44,258 bases of DNA from Anaeromyxobacter sp. PSR-1 (GTDB lineage Bacteria > Myxococcota > Myxococcia > Myxococcales > Anaeromyxobacteraceae): the NCBI RefSeq assembly GCF_000964525.1, contig NZ_BAZG01000018.1, positions 1 to 44,258 of the forward strand. The letters are read 5' to 3'. This document shows positions 32,155-39,337 of this stretch, piece after piece. The translations under genes were made by a program, and so were the position numbers. The notes under the pieces are model-generated. The model ran no database searches. It worked only from the letters and a program-made list of their open reading frames with translations, and was not told the origin of the DNA. The number at the start of each line of letters is the position of its first letter. Positions within the stretch are counted from its first letter, which is position 1.

Positions 32155-33378
32155 ATGCCGACCGAGGTGACGCCGACGGGGTACCGGAGCGAGCCGCGGC
32201 GCGCGGACCTCGACTGGCTGCGCGTGCTCGGGATGCTGGCGGTGTTCCTGGTGCACGCCGCCGAGCCCTTCAACCCCTGGGACACCTGGCACGTGCAGAG
32301 CGCGCTGCGCAGCAAGTGGCTCGGCGAGCTCGTGTTCTTCCCCGCGCCGTGGATCATGCCGCTCTTCATGGCGCTCGCGGGCGAGGCCGCCTGGCTCGCG
32401 CTCCGCAGCCGCTCGCCGGCCCGGTACGTCCGCGAGCGCCTGCTCCGCCTCGGGCTGCCGCTCGTGCTCGGGATCCTGGTGCTCGTGCCGCCGCAGGTCT
32501 GGGTGGAGCGGCGCCTCCAGGGCCGGTTCGACGGGTCGCTGCTCGCGTTCTACCCGCACTTCTTCGACGGCATCTATCCGGACGGGAACTTCGCCTGGCA
32601 CAACCTCTGGTTCCTCGTCTTCCTGCTCGCGTTCTCGCTCGCGACCGCGCCGCTGCTCGCGCGGCTGCGCGCCCCCGCCGGCCGCCGGCTGCTCGCGCGC
32701 CTGGCCGCGCCGTGCCAGGGGCCGGCCGGCCTCGCCTGGCTGGTCCTGCCCGCGGTGGCGATCCGGATCCTCACCGCGACCTCGGCGCCGGGCTTCCCGC
32801 CGCTCGCCTACGACTGGTCGAACCGCGGGCTGCTGCTCCCGGCGTTCCTGTGGGGGTTCGCGGTGGCGGCCGAGCCCGGCTTCGCCGCGGCGGTGGACCG
32901 CCACTGGCGCCCGGCGCTCGCGATCGCCGTCGCCGCGTCGGTGGGGCTCTGCGCGTGGGCCTGGCCGGGAGACGTGCTCGCGAGGCTGCCGGCCGCGCGG
33001 TCGGCCGGCGGCGTGCTGCTGTGGGGCGGCTACGGCTGCGCGTCCTGGTGCTGGCTGGTGGCGCTGCTCGGCGGCGCGCGCCGGTTCCTCGCGCACGACG
33101 GCGAGGCGCTCCAGCGCGCCAGCGGTCTCGTCTACCCCTTCTACGTGCTGCATCACGGGGTGATCGTCGCGCTCGCCGCCGCGATGGTCCGCCGGGGCGC
33201 CGACTCCGCCGGGCTGCCCGCCGCGTTCGTGGGGCTCGCCGCGGCGTCGCTCGCCATCAGCGTCGCCCTCTGCTGGGTGGTCGCCGCGTGGGAGCCGCTC
33301 CGCCTGGTGTTCGGCCTCCGTTCGCGCCACCGGTCCGTCGTGCGCGAGCCGGTCCCGCTGGCTAGAGATGAGCTGTAG
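32155..33378 (+). CDS. Acyltransferase 3 family membrane protein
   Basis: A 407-residue protein with about ten membrane helices. The N-terminal DLDWLRVLGMLAVFLVHAAEPFNPW carries the family's (D/R)xLRxxA...H motif with its essential His. MPLFMALAGEAAWLAL, FAWHNLWFLVFLLAFSLATAPLL and LVYPFYVLHHGVIVALAA match OpgC/MdoC-like O-acyltransferases, which modify extracytoplasmic glycans. It starts 16 bases after the glycosyltransferase ends. It probably adds acyl groups to the product of that enzyme; the acceptor is inferred from context only. Confidence 0.9.
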   Translation: MPTEVTPTGYRSEPRRADLDWLRVLGMLAVFLVHAAEPFNPWDTWHVQSALRSKWLGELVFFPAPWIMPLFMALAGEAAWLALRSRSPARYVRERLLRLGLPLVLGILVLVPPQVWVERRLQGRFDGSLLAFYPHFFDGIYPDGNFAWHNLWFLVFLLAFSLATAPLLARLRAPAGRRLLARLAAPCQGPAGLAWLVLPAVAIRILTATSAPGFPPLAYDWSNRGLLLPAFLWGFAVAAEPGFAAAVDRHWRPALAIAVAASVGLCAWAWPGDVLARLPAARSAGGVLLWGGYGCASWCWLVALLGGARRFLAHDGEALQRASGLVYPFYVLHHGVIVALAAAMVRRGADSAGLPAAFVGLAAASLAISVALCWVVAAWEPLRLVFGLRSRHRSVVREPVPLARDEL

Positions 33379-33432
33379 CGGCGCGGAAGGCGCCGCCCGG
33401 AGCCGGCTGCTCCGGACGCACGCCACGCCCGC

Positions 33433-34386
33433 TTGACCCCGACGCGCTCCACCCATCGGCCCACCCGGCTTCGCCGCCTCGGCGTCCTGCTCTCGATCGC
33501 GGCCGCGCTCGCCATGGCCGCCCCGGCCCGCGCCGGACGCGCGCCGCCGGCGCCGGCCGACCTCGACGCGCGGCCGGTCGAGCTGCGGAGCGGCTCCGGG
33601 AGCACGATCCGCGGCTGGCTCGCGCGCGGCCACCCGGGCGCCGGCGCCGTCCTGCTGCTGCACGGCATCGGCGCGAGCGCCGCGGAGATGGCCGGGCGCG
33701 CCCGCTTCCTCGCCGCGGCCGGCTACTCGGTGCTCGCCATCGACTTCCGCGGGCACGGCGCGAGCGGGTCGGCCCAGACGACCTACGGCGGGCTGGAGAG
33801 CCGCGACGCGCGCGCGGCGGTGGAGTGGCTGCGCGCGGCGCTCCCCGGCGAGCGGATCGGCGTCATCGGCATCTCCATGGGCGGCGCGGCGGCGCTGCTC
33901 GGCCCGGCGCCGCTGAAGGTGGACGCGCTGGTGCTCGAGTCGGTCTACCCCACCATCGACGCCGCGATCCGCAACCGGGCGCGGGCCTGGCTCGGGCCGC
34001 TCGGCGCGCTGCTCGCGCCGCTCGTCGAGCGCCTGATGCTGCCGCGCCAGGGCGTCCGCGCGGCCGACCTGCGCCCGGTGGACCGCATCGGCGACCAGGT
34101 CGCGCCGCTCCTCGTGCTCGCCGGCGCCGCGGATCCGTACACGCCGCCGTCGGAATCGAGGGAGCTGTACCGGAACGCCCGCGGGCCGAAGGCGCTCTGG
34201 GAGGTGCCCGGCGCCGGGCACGTGGACCTGCACGCGTTCGCGCCGGCCGAGTACGAGCGGCGCGTGGGCGGGTTCCTGGACCGCAGGCTGCGGACGCAGA
34301 CGGCGCTGGCGCCGGTCGGCGCGGCGCCGCTCGCCGCCGGGCCGACGCCGGTCGCGCCGCTCGCCGCGGCTACGGGTACGCCGTGA
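33433..34386 (+). CDS. Exported alpha/beta hydrolase
   Basis: A 317-residue hydrolase from a TTG start with a signal peptide (hydrophobic core LRRLGVLLSIAAALAMAAPARA). The hydrolase fold includes the oxyanion start LLLHGIGASAAEMAGR, the nucleophile elbow GISMGG, the acid in VLAGAADPYTP and His in GAGHVDLHAF. This layout resembles BAAT/FrsA-type peptidases or esterases. An Ala/Pro-rich tail of about 35 residues follows. The 3' end overlaps the converging phosphoesterase gene by 17 bases. Substrate unknown. Confidence 0.88.
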   Translation: MTPTRSTHRPTRLRRLGVLLSIAAALAMAAPARAGRAPPAPADLDARPVELRSGSGSTIRGWLARGHPGAGAVLLLHGIGASAAEMAGRARFLAAAGYSVLAIDFRGHGASGSAQTTYGGLESRDARAAVEWLRAALPGERIGVIGISMGGAAALLGPAPLKVDALVLESVYPTIDAAIRNRARAWLGPLGALLAPLVERLMLPRQGVRAADLRPVDRIGDQVAPLLVLAGAADPYTPPSESRELYRNARGPKALWEVPGAGHVDLHAFAPAEYERRVGGFLDRRLRTQTALAPVGAAPLAAGPTPVAPLAAATGTP

Positions 34387-35359
34387 ACAGGTCGGACAGG
34401 CTGGCCGAGGTGGCCGCCGTCCGCAGCAGCGGCGTGACGCCCAGGATCTCCTGCACGGTGCGCACGGTGGAGCCGTGCGTGTACGCGCCGGGCGCGGCGT
34501 AGCCGGGCTTCGCGAGCGGCGACACGGCGATGAGGCCGATGGGGTGGTCGCCCCGGTGGCCCTCGTCCCACACGATCAGGATCACGCCGCCGTCGCGGTA
34601 CGCGGCGCTGTCCATGATGGCCGGCACCTCGCGCGCCAGGAACGCGTCCTGCTGCCCGACGGGATCGTTCAGCGGCGGGCAGGCGTCGTGGCCGTCGTCG
34701 CAGACGTCCGGGACGATGAACGCGTACCGCGGCACCGTCCCGGCGGCGAGGTCCGAGGCCAGCTCCTCGAACGGCCGCACGTGCGCGATGCAGCGGGCGC
34801 TGTGCGGGTCGAAGGGCCTCCCGGAGACGTCCTCGAAGTAGACGAACGGATCGTGCCGCACCGCGTACTTCCCCTCGTTGACGAGCGGGCAGGTGTCGCC
34901 GGAGATGCCCTCCGCGTACGCCTTCCACGTGAGCCCGACGTCCTCGAGGTACGTCGCGAGGTGGCAGGTCACCGGCAGCGGCACGTCCGCGGGCGGCGCG
35001 TCGAAGTGGATGCCGAGCGGATCGCCGGCCTCGAGCCACACGTAGTTGCCGAGGCTGGGGTGCAGGCCGCCGGTCCGGTAGTCGAGCGCGTGCGCGAACG
35101 CGGGCAGCAGCGTGCCGTTGACGTACGGCGCCGACGGGCTGCCGGCCACGTCCGACCAGTCCTGGTTCTCCATCACGATCACGAACACCGTCTTCAGCGC
35201 GTGCGGCGCGCCGCCGGTGGCGAGCGCCGGCGCCTCGGGTGGGCAGGCGTCGTGGCTCGTGTCGCGGGTCTGGGAGCAGGCGAGGGCGAGCGGGAGGAGG
35301 GCGGCGAGCAGCGCGGGACGGCCAGGGAAGCGGTGGAGGCGGGGGACGGGGGTGTGCAC
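34370..35359 (-). CDS. Secreted phosphoesterase (phospholipase C / acid phosphatase family), possible lipoprotein
   Basis: A 329-residue protein with an N-terminal hydrophobic segment and ALAC (Cys28), a near-lipobox. The catalytic family marks are present: VFVIVMENQDWSDV (metal ligands Glu-Asn), the Thr/Ser-bearing PSLGNYVWLEAG in place of the nucleophile loop, YAFIVPDVCDDGHD and ILIVWDEGHRGDHPIGLIAVSP. These match the Phosphoesterase family that includes acid phosphatases and phospholipases C. Several Cys pairs suggest periplasmic disulfides. It converges with the hydrolase gene. Confidence 0.9.
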   Translation of the reverse strand: MHTPVPRLHRFPGRPALLAALLPLALACSQTRDTSHDACPPEAPALATGGAPHALKTVFVIVMENQDWSDVAGSPSAPYVNGTLLPAFAHALDYRTGGLHPSLGNYVWLEAGDPLGIHFDAPPADVPLPVTCHLATYLEDVGLTWKAYAEGISGDTCPLVNEGKYAVRHDPFVYFEDVSGRPFDPHSARCIAHVRPFEELASDLAAGTVPRYAFIVPDVCDDGHDACPPLNDPVGQQDAFLAREVPAIMDSAAYRDGGVILIVWDEGHRGDHPIGLIAVSPLAKPGYAAPGAYTHGSTVRTVQEILGVTPLLRTAATSASLSDLFTAYP

Positions 35360-35591
35360 GGACGTTTACTTGGGGCCGGCGCGGCGGCGCGCAACGCGGG
35401 CGGCCGTTCGAGCCCGCACGGGAACGCCGGTGGGTGAATCCCGCACCTCGCCCGGGCGCGCGCCGGCCCCCTCTGGGACGGTCGCACGCGTCGATCCGGC
35501 GGCTCCCGGATCGTCGCAGGGCTAGACGCACGGAACGCGGCGGCTCGGGCCGCCCGGCCCGTCGCACCAACCCGGACCACGGAGAGACACC

Positions 35592-36035
35592 ATGCGGTTC
35601 ATGATGATCGTGAAGGCCAGCCCGGAGAGCGAGGCGGGAGCGCCGCCCAGCCGCGAGCTGATCCAGGCGATGACCCGGTACAACGAGGAGCTGGTGAACG
35701 CGGGCGTGCTGCTCGCCGGCGACGGCCTGCTCCCGTCGTCGAAGGGCGCGCGGGTGAAGTTCTCGAAGGGCAAGGTGGAGGTGGTGGACGGGCCGTTCGC
35801 CGAGACCAAGGAGCTGGTGGCCGGCTTCTGGATGATCCAGGTGAAGTCGAAGGAGGAGGCGATCGCCTGGGCGCGGCGCTGCCCGAACCCGATGGGCGAG
35901 GGCGCCGAGGGCGTGCTGGAGCTGCGGCAGGTGGCGGAGGCGGCGGACTTCCCGCCGGAGGTGTTCACGCCGGAGGACGCCGCCAAGGAGACCGAGATCT
36001 TCGAGCGCGCCAAGCGCAACGCGGCGAACCCGTGA
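35592..36035 (+). CDS. DGPF/YCII-related protein
   Basis: A 147-residue YCII-superfamily protein. MRFMMIVKASPESEAG starts the ferredoxin-like fold, and VVDGPFAETKELVAGFWMIQVKSKEEAIAWARRCP contains the DGPF motif that names the group. These proteins are regularly encoded beside ECF42 sigma factors, as here (28-base gap to the sigma gene), and the role of the DGPF protein is not firmly known. The ATG at 35592 has GGAGAG upstream. Confidence 0.93.
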   Translation: MRFMMIVKASPESEAGAPPSRELIQAMTRYNEELVNAGVLLAGDGLLPSSKGARVKFSKGKVEVVDGPFAETKELVAGFWMIQVKSKEEAIAWARRCPNPMGEGAEGVLELRQVAEAADFPPEVFTPEDAAKETEIFERAKRNAANP

Positions 36036-36063
36036 CGGCCCCGGCGGCGCGGAGGCGCGCCGG

Positions 36064-37353
36064 GTGACTCGCCCGGACGCGCACCGCGCGGTCCACGCGG
36101 TGTTCCGCATCGAGGCGCCCCGGCTCATCGCCGGGCTGGCGCGGATGGTGCGGGACGTCGGGCTGGCCGAGGAGCTGGCGCAGGACGCGCTGGTCGCGGC
36201 GCTGGAGCGGTGGCCGGAGTCGGGCGTCCCGGAGAACCCGGGCGCCTGGCTCATGGCCACCGCGAAGCGCCGCGCCGTGGACGAGCTGCGCCGGAAGCGC
36301 ATGGTGGAGCGCAAGCACGAGGCCCTGGGGCCGGATCCGGAGGCGCTCGGGCCCACCGCGCCGCCCGCGCCCGACGCGGCGGTGGACGAGCCGGTGCGCG
36401 ACGACCTGCTCCGGCTCGTGTTCATCGCCTGCCACCCGGTGCTCTCGCGCGAGGCGCGCACCGCGCTCACGCTCCGGCTGCTGGGCGGCCTCACCACCGA
36501 GGAGATCGCCCGCGCGTTCCTGCTGCCCGAGCCCACCGTCGCCCAGCGCATCGTGCGGGCGAAGCGCACGCTCGCCGAGGCGCGCGTGCCGTTCGAGGTG
36601 CCGGGCGGCGCGGACCTCCAGGCGCGGCTCGGCTCGGTGCTCGAGGTCGTCTACCTCGTCTTCAACGAGGGCTACACCGCGACGGCGGGCGACGACTGGA
36701 TGCGCCCGGCGCTGTGCGAGGACGCGCTGCGCCTCGGCCGCATGCTGCAGGCGCTCGTGCCCGACGCGCCGGAGGTCCACGGGCTGGCCGCGCTCATGGA
36801 GCTGCAGGCCTCGCGCGCCGCGGCGCGGACCGGCCCGTCCGGCGAGCCGGTGCTGCTGCTGGAGCAGGACCGGAGCCGGTGGGACGCGCTGCTCATCCAG
36901 CGCGGGCTGGCGGCGCTGGAGCGCGCCGAGCGGCTCGGGGGCGCGCTCGGTCCCTACGCCCTGCAGGCCGCCATCGCCGCCTGCCACGCCCGCGCCCGCG
37001 CCGCGGCCGCGACCGACTGGCCGCGGATCGCCGCCCTCTACGACGCGCTGGCGGAGCTGACGCCGTCGCCGGTCGTCGAGCTGAACCGGGCCGTGGCGGT
37101 GGCGATGGCGTTCGGCCCCGCGGCCGGGCTCGAGCTGGTGGACGCGATCGCGGACGAGCCGTCGCTGCGCCGCTACCACCTGCTGCCCAGCGTGCGCGGC
37201 GAGCTGCTCTCCCGCCTCGGCCGCCACGAGGAGGCCCGCGCCGAGCTGGAGCGGGCCGCCGGGATGACGCGGAACGCCCGCGAGCGCGACCTGCTGCTCG
37301 CCCGCGCCGCCACGTGCGCGCGCGGTTCCGGCGGCGGCGGTTCGGGCCCCTGA
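36064..37353 (+). CDS. ECF42-type RNA polymerase sigma factor with C-terminal TPR-like extension
   Basis: A 429-residue sigma factor. Sigma region 2 (IEAPRLIAGLARMVRDVGLAEELAQDALVAALERWPESGVPENPGAWLMATAKRRAVDELRR) and sigma region 4 (RTALTLRLLGGLTTEEIARAFLLPEPTVAQRIVRAKRTLAEA) occupy the first 190 residues. A helical extension of about 235 residues (VLEVVYLVFNEGYTATAGDDW, then TPR-like repeats to LLPSVRGELLSRLGRHEEARAELERAAG) matches the ECF42 group, in which the C-terminal part replaces an anti-sigma factor. It starts at GTG 36064, 28 bases after the DGPF gene, so the two form an operon. Confidence 0.94.
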   Translation: MTRPDAHRAVHAVFRIEAPRLIAGLARMVRDVGLAEELAQDALVAALERWPESGVPENPGAWLMATAKRRAVDELRRKRMVERKHEALGPDPEALGPTAPPAPDAAVDEPVRDDLLRLVFIACHPVLSREARTALTLRLLGGLTTEEIARAFLLPEPTVAQRIVRAKRTLAEARVPFEVPGGADLQARLGSVLEVVYLVFNEGYTATAGDDWMRPALCEDALRLGRMLQALVPDAPEVHGLAALMELQASRAAARTGPSGEPVLLLEQDRSRWDALLIQRGLAALERAERLGGALGPYALQAAIAACHARARAAAATDWPRIAALYDALAELTPSPVVELNRAVAVAMAFGPAAGLELVDAIADEPSLRRYHLLPSVRGELLSRLGRHEEARAELERAAGMTRNARERDLLLARAATCARGSGGGGSGP

Positions 37354-38202
37354 GGAGATCCGCTCGCCCTGAGTTCGTGGGGTCGTGACCAGGGCGAGCC
37401 GTTCCCGAGATCCGCTCGCCCTGAGCCTGTCGAAGGGCGAGCGGCCGATGCTCATGTGTCATCGTCGCGTGCACTCGAAGCCGGGAGGCCGAGGGGGCGC
37501 GGTCCTGGTTTGCGCTCCCGCCCTCGCCCGCTCTCGCGACGTGGAGGCGGAATGCTCGGCGCGGGACTTCGGTCGTAGGACGCGCGCGGATCGCGTTCGA
37601 CGCGCTTGGGCGCGCTCGCAAACTCGGCCGCGCGTATCGCTGGCGCGACGCGCGGCCTCAGACAGTGCTCGCCGCGCACGCCGGCTGATTACGCGCGCGA
37701 GAGGTGGTCGTCGCGGGCTGCGCCTGCGCCGACAGTCGCGGTCGCGGGCGAGGGCGTCCGCGCTGCGGACGGGGGCCGTACTGGCGGCTTCGAGCGCCAA
37801 TCAGAAGAACGGCGCCTCCACCCCGCCTCCCCTCCACGTCAGGCCGCCCCGGAGGCGATCCGGGCGTTCGCGCCGGAGCGCAGCGCAGCAAGCGTTCGGC
37901 ACGTCCCCAGGATCCTGGACCTGCACCGCCGTGGACAGCCGCTGCGCAGGGACCGGCGCAGCCGGCGCTGGAACCGATCCCGCGGCTGGCCCGTCCGGTG
38001 CGTCGGCTTCATCGATCCCGCGGCCCCGGTTCCGGCCATCCCTCCACGTCCCGGGCCTTGCGGAGCGAGCACCGCCGCGAATGCCCGGAGCGCCGACCTA
38101 GCGGCCCGCCTCCAGGACAGGGCCCGCTGGAGGCGGACCCGCGAGGAGGGGGCTCGCTGCACGCGGCCCCGCGAGGACCGGGCCGCGGGAAGCGGCCGTT
38201 CG
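37354..38202. other. Long gene-free region after the sigma factor
   Basis: About 850 bases without a reading frame that looks real: open frames here are Arg/Pro/Ser-rich on every strand, unlike the neighbours. The first 90 bases hold the palindromic repeats. The rest has more A/T and TGA/TAG triplets than neighbouring genes and many short repeats of GC blocks (for example CCCGCGAGGA twice near 38138 and 38166). It may be a decayed gene, a noncoding RNA or plain spacer; nothing decides between these. Confidence 0.5.
37355..37444. repeat. Palindromic REP-like repeat, two direct copies
   Basis: A 19-base unit GAGATCCGCTCGCCCTGAG occurs at 37355-37373 and again at 37407-37425. The second copy heads a perfect 11-base inverted repeat, CCGCTCGCCCT (37412-37422) and AGGGCGAGCGG (37434-37444), with the loop GAGCCTGTCGA. 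The first copy forms a longer-loop stem with 37391-37399. The core CCTGAGCCTGTCGAAGGG recurs between genes in many proteobacteria. It begins right after the sigma gene stop and may act as a transcription terminator or mRNA-stabilising hairpin. Confidence 0.75.
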
Positions 38203-38724
38203 CTACGGAGGCGTCGGCGCCTTGCGCTGCGGGCGAGGGGCGGTCTTGGCGCCCGGGCCGCCGCCGTGAAGGAAGAAGTACGGGCGGACGTCGAGCAGTC
38301 GCCACGCGCCGTCGGCCCGGCGCGCCAGCACGACGGCGTGCGCGACCCACGGCCGCGGCGCGCCCGGCGGCGGGTGGCCTCCCGAGAGCGTCTGGCGAAC
38401 GTCGAGGAGCGCGACGTCGCCCAGCAGCCGGACCCGCTCGACCGCGAGCTGGTTGTGCACGCCCTTCAGCACCTTCTCGAAGTCGTTGCGGAACTGCGCC
38501 GTGACCTGCTCGCGCCCGACCGCGCGCTGGCCCATGGGGTTGATGAACGTGCCCTCGGGATCGAACAGCGCGCCGACGCGGTCGGCGTCCTGCGCGCCGA
38601 AGGCGGCCTCGAACTCGCGAACGGTCTTCTCGAGGTCGGGCGGGAGGGTGGCGTGCTCCGCGCGCGCGGGCAGCGCGGGAAGGGCGAGCAGCAACGACAG
38701 CAGGCCAGCAGCTCGAGACGTCAT
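38203..38724 (-). CDS. Exported SnoaL/NTF2-like (SgcJ-type) protein
   Basis: A 173-residue protein with a signal peptide (1 to about 22, RAAGLLSLLLALPALPARA). The NTF2-like fold reads LEKTVREFEAAFGAQDADRVGALFDPEGTFINPMGQRAVGREQVTAQFRNDF and then VALLDVRQTLSGG, HAVVLARRADGAWRLLDVRPY, the pattern of SgcJ/EcaC-type proteins. Such domains bind small molecules or act as simple enzymes. The tail is Pro/Lys/Ala-rich. The ATG 38724 with GGAG before it is chosen over a start 33 bases upstream. It is divergent from the copper operon. Confidence 0.85.
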   Translation of the reverse strand: MTSRAAGLLSLLLALPALPARAEHATLPPDLEKTVREFEAAFGAQDADRVGALFDPEGTFINPMGQRAVGREQVTAQFRNDFEKVLKGVHNQLAVERVRLLGDVALLDVRQTLSGGHPPPGAPRPWVAHAVVLARRADGAWRLLDVRPYFFLHGGGPGAKTAPRPQRKAPTPP

Positions 38725-38862
38725 GACGTTCTCCGGTGCCGCCCGCCGGGAGGGCATGCGGCGGCGCGGTGATACGCAGGCGGGCAGACGCTCGCCGGAG
38801 CGGATCGGGGGGGCGCCGGACCGGGGGTACGCCGGCCTTGAAGGGGTGGAAAGGCGGCCGGC

Positions 38863-38891
38863 TTGACATACCCCCTCCCCCTATCTATGTT
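38863..38891 (+). promoter_or_regulatory. Near-consensus sigma-70 promoter of the copper operon
   Basis: TTGACA (38863-38868) and TATGTT (38886-38891) are separated by exactly 17 bases. It is the best promoter match in the window. A transcription start would fall near 38898, about 23 bases before the first gene. The spacer is filled by the C-rich arm of an inverted repeat, so a repressor there would block RNA polymerase. Just upstream, GCCGGCC (38831-38837) and GGCCGGC (38856-38862) form another inverted repeat. Confidence 0.8.
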
Positions 38892-38922
38892 CCGGGCACC
38901 AAAGAATAGGGGGTGGGGGTAT
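38868..38922. promoter_or_regulatory. Inverted repeat of C-tract and G-tract, probable CsoR operator
   Basis: ATACCCCCTCCCCCTAT (38868-38884) and ATAGGGGGTGGGGGTAT (38906-38922) are reverse complements except for the central base. One arm lies between -35 and -10, the other ends over the start codon at 38921. CsoR sites in other bacteria have TACCC and GGGTA halves around a G/C core, which these arms share. The CsoR gene is the third gene of this operon, so copper-relieved autorepression is likely. Spacing is longer than a single CsoR site, so two tetramers may bind. Confidence 0.65.
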
Positions 38923-39337
38923 GATACCGCCCCGGGAGCGAATCGTGGACTTCGTGGAGATGCTGGTGGTCGCAGGCGGCGTGGCCGCCATCGCGTGGGT
39001 GAACTGGTACTTCTTCCTGGCCGAGAAGCGGAAGGGCGCCTCGGAGGCGAAGGTCGGGGCGGCCGGCGTGCAGCAGGCCGTGATCCGGGTGGAGGGCGGC
39101 TACACGCCGTCGCGCGTCCGGCTGCGCGCCGGGCAGCCCGCCCGGCTGGTGTTCGATCGGCGCGAGGACTCGAGCTGCTCCGAGGAGGTGGTGATCCCGG
39201 AGTTCGGCGTTCGCCGGTTCCTCCCCGCGCACCAGCGGACGACCATCGACCTGCCGCCCGCGAAGGCCGGCACCTACGAGTTCACCTGCGGCATGAGCAT
39301 GCTCCGCGGCAGCCTGGTGGTGGAGGACGCGCGATGA
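38921..39337 (+). CDS. Membrane-anchored cupredoxin-like protein
   Basis: A 138-residue protein. One membrane helix (about 13-33, [21 protein letters not shown]) anchors a cupredoxin-like domain: [44 protein letters not shown], then [22 protein letters not shown]. Likely copper ligands are Cys86, Cys123 and Met127 (CGMSM). His104 (PAHQRT) is a further candidate. It resembles the cupredoxin_1 domains found alone or fused to copper ATPases and probably hands copper to CopA. It is first in the operon, and its stop overlaps the CopA start (ATGA). Confidence 0.88.
   Translation: MIPPRERIVDFVEMLVVAGGVAAIAWVNWYFFLAEKRKGASEAKVGAAGVQQAVIRVEGGYTPSRVRLRAGQPARLVFDRREDSSCSEEVVIPEFGVRRFLPAHQRTTIDLPPAKAGTYEFTCGMSMLRGSLVVEDAR

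Noticed and set aside
37606-38772. Possible protein gene in the gene-free stretch
   Set aside because: The frame gives Arg/Pro/Ala-rich text with no domain, no ribosome site, and it crosses the NTF2-like gene on the other strand.
38897-38922. RNA attenuator or riboswitch before the cupredoxin gene
   Set aside because: The expected transcript starts after the first arm of the inverted repeat, so the stem cannot form in the RNA. An operator fits better.
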